Origin: Adiantum capillus-veneris
Lineage: Eukaryota > Streptophyta > Polypodiopsida > Polypodiales > Pteridaceae
Assembly: GCA_014529385.2 (NCBI GenBank)
Contig: CM043944.1
Location: 48,586,768-48,650,767, forward strand
DNA: 64,000 bases
Reading direction: 5' to 3'
Notes under the pieces: model-generated
Told to the model about the DNA's origin: nothing
Seen by the model: only the letters and a program-made list of their open reading frames with translations
Database searches by the model: none
Shown here: positions 56,174-64,000 of the stretch, piece after piece
How positions within the stretch are numbered: the first letter of the stretch is position 1
How the letters are laid out: the number at the start of each line of letters is the position of its first letter
Made by a program: the position numbers and the translations under genes

Positions 56174-57870
56174 ACTATGGTAGCTCCAATGAATGCCATA
56201 GAGGATAGGCTCAGACATATGAATGATATGATTAATAACATGTAAAGGATGCGAGTGAGAGGGACAGGGTACACCACAAGGACAACATATCAGTGAGGCT
56301 ATCTAAGTGGTATGTCATCAAGGGAAGATGGACAAATCATGAGACCAATGAGTGCTATTATTGGCCAAAGTAGGATGAAAATGTCCAATACGTGGTCCTA
56401 TGAGACACAGGGACAATATGTATAGGTATCACCTAACATGGAACAAAAACAAAACCCATGGCTATGGAGAGACCATAGTCTGTGCTTGATAAACCCTTGC
56501 TAGAAACAAGGTGGGTCATTTCTATATATAGCCAACTATGCTACGTTCATGAGAAAGTCTCATGGTTGATACCTAGGTTTGAATGGGTTGTCACATTCTG
56601 TTATGGTCCAAATTTTGTTGTCAGGCTTTCCCGTATGTACCGTGGAAATTCTCGTCATGGAATTGTGGCTTGGATAAATTTGTGTTAAATGCATGCACAC
56701 TAGGTGTTATGGGCCCTAGTGTTTCACCCTGATTCATGGAGCGGCATGCAAATTCATGGAATTTATTCTTTCTGCACCTTTTTGCACTGCAAGTGCAATC
56801 TCTACTGCAGATTTATTATGATTTTACACCCTGCCATACAAGGTGCTGGCTCAGGATGGGTGTCTGTGGGGTTGGATGGTCTAAACTCTATGAGCTTACT
56901 CCAGTCCAACCCGCTTTCAACCTAGTTGGTTGTACCCACTCCATATCAAATATATGGATGGATACTCAATGGTTGAGTCATAGTTTATCGTCAATCGTGG
57001 AAGACTGTCTATAAGTGGTTGGAGGGAAAGCACCTCTCTTACTGCTGCTATTCATCCCGTGTTGGATGGGCAACTTACAAGTATTTTTTGCTAAAGGATC
57101 TACTAAGAGCATACGTTAGCACAACGCATTCTGAATGGGCGATTCCCTCCCTATTCTAGAATTTGCTTAAGTAAGGTTTTCAACTTTGAACACTTGTTGT
57201 GGTGGGGTTGGATACTGTTTCAATAGTTTCATAAGTCAAGGACTTAATAGGTGTGCTGACGAAGTATGTTGGCAGGTAACCTTCATCAGGGGTGAACAGG
57301 TGGTTCTGTGTGTTTCAAAATCTTCAGAAGTCTAACATAAGGACACACCCTATTCTACTTCTTAGTAGCAATGAGCTTTTTAAGATACTCATGAGAGTTG
57401 GAAATCTGGCTCACAACTTCATGAAAAGTTGCACCAAGGCTTTCTTGTATTTTTGCAGTAGCTTCAGAAAGTCTGAAAACTGGTTAGATACAAGTGGTTG
57501 CAACAAGACAACAATGTTGAAAATCAAGATGTTGCTCTTGGTTTCATTGAACCTCCTCTGTGCACCAAGTATCGGTCATATGGACAATTGGCTCGTGTAG
57601 AGGATGCCAATAAGTAAAACATTAGTGTTCTCACCAAGATACTACCACTTGTCTTTGTGAGGACAAAAACGCTTCTCCAAGGAGGGAGTAATGTCAGGCC
57701 AAGGGTTAGAGGGGAGGGCCCAACCTAGGGGAGTCAAGGACTTAGGCCAAGGGTCGAACTGAAGGTGTGGACAGGGGATCCGTTTAGGACAAAGGGCCAT
57801 GGGCTCTCCTGTAATAGGTTGGTGGGAGGAGGATCCAGAGTTCAGTTTCCCAACGGCCTTTCAATGATGT
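56174..57870. other. Possible LTR-element remnant, unassigned
   Basis: No domain is clear in frames of up to 102 codons. Around 57676 the words CCAAGGAGGGAGTAA and TGTCAGGCC look like a polypurine tract followed by an LTR start. This is a weak resemblance without a partner LTR. Confidence 0.35.
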
Positions 57871-59640
57871 CCATGAAAACATAATGCTTGGATGGTTTCA
57901 TCATTATCCTATTACTTGGAGTTTAACAGCCCAACTGGACTTAGCCAAATATGTGAAAATTTTCTTTCTTTGGAAAGTAGCATTTCTTATGCCATAACAC
58001 TGGTTTGGTTTCAAAAAGCACACTAAAGTGTCCTTTTGAGGCGTTTTCAAAATAATTCTAGCGTCTTTGTCGTAGTTCATTGACAAATTCCTTTTTTAAG
58101 GGGTGTTATATACAAGATGAGGTTTTTGAAAAAAAATATTAGATGCCCCTAAAAAGCTAGATAACCTTTACATAAAGCCTCCCAAGTATCACATAGTACA
58201 ACACAACAAGCTACATTTGGCACATACATAGTTTTCTTCTAGGAAAAAAATCAAATAAACAAACAATAAATTAACAAGTCCTCTATGCAATTAGAGAATG
58301 TTAATTTAGCAATAGTCACCACAAGAAAAATCATTTGTATATAGGAAAAAGTCTTATTTTATGGTTACATTCACCAAAACACATAGCTATGCATGCCAAC
58401 ATTGATATATATGACGCACATATCTCTATGGAGAAAAAGTGGGGACTCTTGGATCATGAACAAGAACAATAATAAAACCTCAATGTCAAGACCACATAAT
58501 TAGGTAAGGAAGTCTCACACACCTCAAACTTCCACTAGGCAATTATACGATTGCACAACCCGCTTTGCACTTATGCCCATGCGATCATACCCCACCATCA
58601 CATGGTATTTTGGTGAAGCAAAGATCTACTCATATGTACTTACAGTTAGGAAAACCATAAATTGTCCTTGATGGCTTTTATCCCATCACTTATTTTCCTT
58701 CTTGCATAGCCATTTTCCATTAGGTGGCACATACAAAGCAAAACTTTCTTGCCTTTGCACTCAACTTCATCATTGTATGTCCCTCCATTGGACCACTTAA
58801 ATGTTTGAATTTGGGGCAATTTGCATCATTGAATGGCTTCCTTTATCCAATGACCACGAATCTCCTAGCTCCCCCATGCCCAATGTTCCATAGCCAAAAA
58901 AAGAATTCTCCCAAATTGTCATTGAAGTTTCTTTAATTACTTGGAAAAAATTGGTTGATTTTGGAAAAGTAAAACATGTCTTCAATTTTCAAGGTATGAT
59001 GAACATTACCAAATTGATTTTTAATGCATTCTGACAAGAATTAAGACCCGTAAAAAATGGAAAAAGTTATTGTGTTTATAGGACACTTGAGTGTTCAATT
59101 ATAGGACTTATGAAGGCTCATGGACTAGTACACAGATTGGTAGCCTTTTTCAAAACCTTTCACAAAAATGGTTTATAGCTGAACTTGAAAAAGGGCCCAA
59201 TTGCTCTACTATCATCTATAAAGATTTGCTTGGTCTACAACCCATACAGACCCATGGGCACAAAATGTGTTCCTCACTCTCTTGCTCCTACATTCATTTT
59301 TGCTTCCATTCTTTATCTTTGTAATAGTATTGGATACTCTATTGATACCACAAAACTACTAGTTCTCTCTCCATTTTATATTTTAGATGTCTCTCTGATG
59401 CCTCTAATGATATTTACACTAAACTTACAAAGGATACCACATATTGTCTTGGTCTCATCATCTTTGCTTGAAAAAAGAAAATATGTGAAGATTTCTTAAA
59501 GTTTGACTTCAGTTTCTTTTGGCTTGTTAAAAACTTTACCAAAGTGCGGCCGAACAGATTTTTCACCTTTTTACTGCAAATATCACTCAATGCTATGAAA
59601 ACATTCCCCTCAATGGAGAATTTGGACTTATTAATATTTT
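57871..59640. other. Unassigned AT-rich sequence
   Basis: Open frames of up to 104 codons show no motif I recognise. Confidence 0.45.
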
Positions 59641-60000
59641 ATTTTTTTTTTGCAAAACTCACAATTGTGAGTGATTGTACTATAGGGACACCAAGAAGTA
59701 TAGCCTCAAGCTCATGTCGATCCTTGAGGGGCACGTAGTTACATCAGACCCTACGGTTAGAAATACCTAGAACCAAAAGCCCAGTCCTTTACACATCAAG
59801 GCTCGACTAGATGGAAAGAGTTTCCCTAAGACAATCCTCCGAGTTATGCCTTTTACTACCACAAATATTAACTCCTTACTTTGTTGTACAAGCTCTGAGA
59901 ATCTAGCCATAGAGAGGTTGCTATCAAAGACGCACCAGTTTCAAGCCTTCCAGATCTCACTGAAGAAACAAAAGATAACAATTTGAGTATAGATTAGCAG
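59641..60000 (-). mobile_element. 5'-truncated LINE, minus strand
   Basis: Minus-strand translation gives LLIYTQIVIFCFFSEIWKA, then a stop, then SMARFSELVQQSKELI. It matches the LINE C-termini at 31560-31943 and 33510-33640. The 3' end has the perfect palindrome ACTCACAATTGTGAGT (59657-59672) and about ten A. I found no target duplication. Confidence 0.8.
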
Positions 60001-60495
60001 TGCATATTCTGCAATGTTGGTTGCTCGTTTCTCAATGCCCACTTGTAGCGCTAATCCCCAATCCATGACACAGACACGAGGCACACCCTCTTTTGTGAAA
60101 TTAGTCATGATGTTCCATGGGTGCAAGTCGCAGTGGATTATTCCTTTGCTATGTGCATGCACCATGGTCTTCACTACGACATCCATAAAAGAAGGCACCC
60201 ACTCAAGAATATGCTTGCACATCTCCAACTCTCGCTCTATAAGAGGGCATCTAGGAGCTTCCTTTTGAGCCTCCAATATGTTGGAAAATGTGCCCTTAGG
60301 TGGTGGGACACACTCTAACATGTTGCCCATATTCTTCATTAAAGCAAGGAAAGATGAGGACCATGGCTCTTTGTGTGTTTGTGCTATGAATCTTACGATG
60401 CCCCTATGAAACAACTGCACATGCACCTCTAGAGCGAAAGATTGGTGCCTCTCTACTTCATCTCCTTTGAAGTCCTTCACTACTACATATTGCAC
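60000..60495 (-). pseudogene. Protein-kinase-like gene fragment
   Basis: A minus-strand frame with the kinase catalytic loop KGIIHCDLHPWNIM (HxDLxxxN, catalytic Asp present) and, 10-15 residues on, VCVMDWGLALQVG in place of the DFG motif. Before it lie EMCKHILEWVPSFMDVVVK and EVERHQSFALEVHVQL. The glycine loop and the C-lobe after DWG are absent. The frame runs straight into the LINE at about 60000. It is best read as a broken kinase-like gene or a retroposed fragment; substrate and subfamily are unknown. Confidence 0.6.
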
Positions 60496-60707
60496 TCAAG
60501 ATTGCACTTTGGGTGGCAACCAAGTGAGTCCTTCAATATTGCACTCTGACACAGCTCCTTAGCTTCCTTTTCCAACATTTTTACCACTCTTGATGGCCTT
60601 GGGTATGAGGTAAAAAACAATGATGCACTGATACATTAAGCGGGTGCACACTAAATACTCACGGTTTGCCATAGCTTGTGCGTCAGACCTTGACACTATC
60701 GCATCTT

Positions 60708-60961
60708 GGGAGGAGGCTACAGAAAAAAGATAGTCCTAGCTTTGTGACTGTGGATATCTTGCACATCATTATTGCGTGCTCTTTTAGACTTTGATCTCTC
60801 TACATGCCATACGTTAGTCCAATGCTGTAATTTTGGGAGAAGGCTGCATAAAAAAGATGGTTCTAGCTTTGTGACTGTGGATATCTTGCACATAATTATT
60901 GCATGCTCTTTTAGACTTTGATCTCTCTACATGCCATACATTAGTCCAATGCTGTAGTTTT
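60708..60961. repeat. 127-bp tandem duplication
   Basis: The sequences at 60708-60834 and 60835-60961 are nearly the same, sharing CTAGCTTTGTGACTGTGGAT and CATGCCATACRTTAGTCC. On the minus strand it partly encodes WHVERSKSKRACNNYVQDIH in both copies. Confidence 0.92.
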
Positions 60962-61026
60962 GCTAAATTCACATCTTTTGGTTCATCAATGCCCAAGTGT
61001 CTTAAGCACTGTGTTATATTCGCCAC
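60814..61026 (-). pseudogene. Minus-strand ORF upstream of kinase-like fragment
   Basis: A 70-codon frame reads ITQCLRHLGIDEPKDVNLAK and LQHWTNVWHVERSKSKRACN. It overlaps the 127-bp duplication, whose second copy repeats part of it with a stop. It may be another exon of the kinase-like gene, but I see no splice model. Confidence 0.35.
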
Positions 61027-61245
61027 AACACTATCAATCAGCCTATAGGCAACCTTTGGGTTGTAAGCTTAGAAGTGTGATCGAATTATGTTCTCAAAGA
61101 AACACTCTCTACGTGTCCCATTCTCCAATGTGGAGGTGATCTCCTCCATGGTCATGGTACAAATATATGTGACCATGCAATAATGATAATATGTTTGTTA
61201 TTTTTTAAAGACAACATAGCTTGAAATTTTATAACAAATATGAAT

Positions 61246-61845
61246 TTCATTCAATGAAACTAATGACAACTCTAGCAACCATCAAACTAGATTTAAGAGT
61301 AGGGCATCATTCCATGATGCAACTAACAACAACTCCAACCTAGTAGTAGAGATGATGTTGAGAGAAACACTGAACTAGCTTAAAAAGTAGGGCACATCAT
61401 TCAATGGGACCCATGAAAACTCCAACCCAATAGTAGAGCTGATGCCGAGAGCAACCACTGAATTAGCCTAAAAAGAAGGGCATCATTCAATGAGACCAAT
61501 GACAACTCGAGCCCGATAGTTGTTACCGTATACATGTGGTAGTGATGCATGTGAACACACTTAGGACCACTGGGGTATTTTTTCCCTTACTAGGAGGTAT
61601 TTCCCCCATGCATTGTATATACACCCATCACTCTAGGGTAACTTATCTTTCCATTGTACATTATGCAATATACTCTCTGTTGTGTGCCTTAAGCTTCTTC
61701 TTCTTATACAAGCTTTGGTGTGTTTTCTTGCAACCCTATTTCCAACAATAGTAGAGTTGATGCCAAAAGCAACACTAAACTAGCCTAAAAAGCAAGGCAT
61801 CATTCAATGAAACTAACGACAAATCCAATCCAATAGTAGATCTAA
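61246..61845. repeat. About 85-bp tandem array split by a solo LTR
   Basis: The word CATCATTCAATG and its variants recur at about 61246, 61315, 61395, 61481 and 61798. Each is followed by a phrase like ATGACAACTCCAACC and ATAGTAGAGCTGATGCC. With the LTR removed, the spacing is 69-86 bp. Confidence 0.88.
61521..61747 (+). mobile_element. Solo copia LTR
   Basis: A 227-bp LTR, TGTTACC...CCAACA, of the same family as 1623-3063 and 17248-20899. ATAGT flanks it at 61516-61520 and 61748-61752. A lone LTR with an intact duplication is the product of recombination between the two LTRs of a full element. Confidence 0.95.
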
Positions 61846-61846
61846 T

Positions 61847-62367
61847 TGTTGGGGTAAGCCTTATCTTACACCCATAGTGAGAAAACTCCCTAAAATCCTA
61901 AGTCCTTAGTCACATTTTTCTTATGGAACCTACAAAGCCTCACACATGCTACTCATTTCCTATACACATGCCTGGGGCATTCACTAAGTAAATTTTTCTT
62001 ATATCACGTGCATTCACCAAAATGGATTTTATTTACCTCTTATACCCCTCTTATACACATGAATTTGTAAATTTACAAGAAATTACAATCCCTTTTGTTG
62101 AACGCACGTGCTATGTTAGTGAACTCCCGGGGGGGAGGGGGGTACACATGCTACACACTTGATAGCCACATGCTCAAATGATCCTTGTCATTTCCACTTG
62201 TGGTGCATAGAGGGTGCATATCCATCCAATCATTGATTGCACTTCTCTACATTAAGCCTATAAATGGCCACTATGTAAAGCATGTAACTATACATCTAAG
62301 TCTAATACAATCATTATGTTAATTATCAATATAAATGGATTCTTCGTCTATCCACCATAAGCTTTCA
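61847..62367 (+). repeat. 5' LTR of a second copia-type element
   Basis: A 521-bp segment TGTTGGGGTAAG...GCTTTCA with a TATA-like CCTATAAATGG near 62258, followed directly by a primer site. Its partner LTR must lie beyond the window or be lost. Confidence 0.75.
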
Positions 62368-62368
62368 A

Positions 62369-62381
62369 TTGGTATAAGAGC
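62369..62381 (+). promoter_or_regulatory. Primer binding site of second copia-type element
   Basis: TTGGTATAAGAGC, one mismatch from the initiator tRNA-Met complement, two bases after the LTR. Confidence 0.8.
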
Positions 62382-64000
62382 TATTAGCATGATTAGTATC
62401 TCTTAATCATCATTAGATCCTTGATTAGTAGTTTCTATTCTCTCTACTTAATCTCCTATGCCTAACTAATGACCCATCATCTTGTGTGCACATGTTCTTG
62501 GGCATATATCCTTGAGCCACTACTCTCCAACTTGCTTGGGATGCTAATTAGCATTAGAATATGCAAATCAAGCACTTGGAAACTTGCATTAGGTATTCAT
62601 TTCTTGCATTTTGAAGTCATTTTTTTCCACTTTCAAGATCTACTCGCTCGTCCTACAAGTTCATGATCATAAAACCACTTATGTGTAGGCGTGCTTGATT
62701 AGAGGGGCGTGCTTTGCTTATCACTTAATTACAAACCCTAATTAATGTGTGCAATTTATTGAAGCCTTTAAATAGAGATCTCTATACCATTTTTTAGACC
62801 TAAACTTGGAGGTGATTAACACCTTAAACACCTTCTTGAATTAGGTGTGTGTCTCTAAGAGAGAGCATTCTATTAGGTGTTGAGTTATTTGGGAATGTGT
62901 GGACAAGTTGATAGCCATCTTGGGGAGATAAAGGTCAACACATTCTTGAATGCTCATTATTATTAATCAACCAAGTGACCCAATCATCTGTGGTAGTGAA
63001 CGGGTAGCCGAGATCTCTCATGATCTCACCAAGATTCGACTTCAAGCCTTGCCATTGCTATCAACATGCAATGATAACTCTACTACGTGAGCAGCCTAGT
63101 GGCCCCGCCATTCTACACTCAGACCCCAATGTGATTTGCAAATGGCTTTTGATTTCCAATTGGGCTGAATGGTGTCCAGTTGCCACAATGTCCATGAGTA
63201 TGTATCATGCACTAGGTACACTGCTTGGTAGCCTCACGAGTCATGAATCGCCTCGGACTTGTACCCTTGCATGCTGCATCTACTGTCCAGGGCTGCAATT
63301 GGGTGGCCAATCTGCCTCGGTGTGATGGTGATCACTTGCATCCCACTATAAACACGTTCAAGTTTCAACCCTCTCCACCTCATTCACATCTTGGCCTTCG
63401 TTCCCATCGGCTGAAGCTCTAGCTTTCAACAAAAGGCTCATAGCCTCATTGATTTTGCAAGCCCCTATTCTATGGATGGCACTTAGACCTATAAGCTCCA
63501 AGGTCACCAAAATGAAGGAGTTATTATTCGTTGTCATCTATCTTGATGGAAAATCAAAGATTAAAGGACCATATGTCGGGGTTTTTTAGGGATTTCCAAA
63601 GAATGCAAAGCACTTGTGTAAAAGTTAAAGTTACGTCTATAGCACTTCCCTTTGATCCCTTTACATGGTCTTTGCATATGTGATGCATGTTACCTTCATT
63701 TGGCTCTTGCACAAGGAAAGTGTGTTTATATCTATGTTCAAGTATTTATGCTCATCTTTCTAAGGGTTATAGAACTACCAAAATATGATGGTAAGATCAT
63801 CCAACAAGGAAGCACCGATATAATCAAACATATACCCAAAACATGGATCAAACCATGTGTAACCCACATATGCACCATCATCAAAACCCTCTAGATTCCA
63901 AATGCAAGAAAATTAAAGCATAAAAGATGAGGCCCTATTGAAGTTCTCAAAAGAAAATGATGACCTGCATTGTTAGACGGTTTAGACACTCCTCCAAACC
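62382..64000 (+). other. Interior of second copia-type element, no gene recognised
   Basis: If the element is intact this would be its leader and gag, but no frame longer than 101 codons and no capsid or zinc-knuckle motif is seen. A TATA-like TTTAAATAGAG lies at about 62765. The element may be non-autonomous or interrupted. Confidence 0.4.

Noticed and set aside
57660-57700. LTR start after a polypurine-like word
   Set aside because: No matching second LTR or pol domain was found in 56174-57870; it is left as unassigned.

Overview
The window reads as transposon-dominated plant nuclear DNA. It holds CACTA (En/Spm), Helitron, Ty1/copia, Ty3/gypsy, LINE and tRNA-derived SINE sequence, GT-AG introns, an initiator-Met-tRNA primer site, and very long (GA)n, (CA)n and poly-G tracts. 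The style of the LINE and gypsy proteins is compatible with a fern or other seed-free vascular plant, but that is inference. No rRNA gene, canonical tRNA gene, CRISPR or bacterial gene was seen. No clearly intact, recognisable housekeeping gene was seen either.

Layout. 1-3515: low-copy flank carrying a deleted copia element (1623-3063, TSD CATTA). 3516-21591: one CACTA transposon with a 13-bp terminal inverted repeat, GTCGCTAT-type subterminal repeats and a CCT target duplication. It has been split by a gypsy element with 2-kb LTRs (4241-14216) and by a partly deleted copia element (17248-20899, TSD CATAT). What is left of the CACTA itself (about 4.4 kb) holds a tandem SINE/(CA)n array, a transposase-associated zinc domain and a decayed Ptta/En/Spm-type gene. 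21592-30600: mostly unassigned AT-rich DNA with a 101-bp minisatellite, a gypsy gag remnant, a poly-G tract and a SINE. 30600-36000: a pile-up of 5'-truncated or internally deleted LINE copies in both orientations.

36642 to at least 45403 (probably 46152): a Helitron on the minus strand. It has a hairpin plus CTAG 3' end and a RepHel gene broken by one in-frame TGA. Between RepHel and the 3' end lie four small minus-strand genes forming two duplicated families. Family A (38197-38823 and 39136-39766) has a three-exon structure whose first two exons are 58 and 73 nt in both copies, with the same intron phases. Family B is at 36979-37365 and 37737-38021. I do not recognise either family; this Helitron cargo is the best candidate for an undescribed system here. 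A second candidate is a pair of tandem, paralogous small ORFs inside the gypsy LTR that differ mostly at synonymous positions where their residues agree.

46150-51050: microsatellites and a decayed satellite of about 16 monomers. 51045-52590: a minus-strand LINE reverse transcriptase of another family. 52736-56173: a minus-strand chromovirus remnant with LTRs. 56174-61030: unassigned DNA, a LINE 3' end and a protein-kinase-like gene fragment. 61246-61845: an 85-bp tandem array interrupted by a solo copia LTR (61521-61747, TSD ATAGT). 61847-62367: the 5' LTR and primer site of another copia-type element whose body runs towards the right edge.
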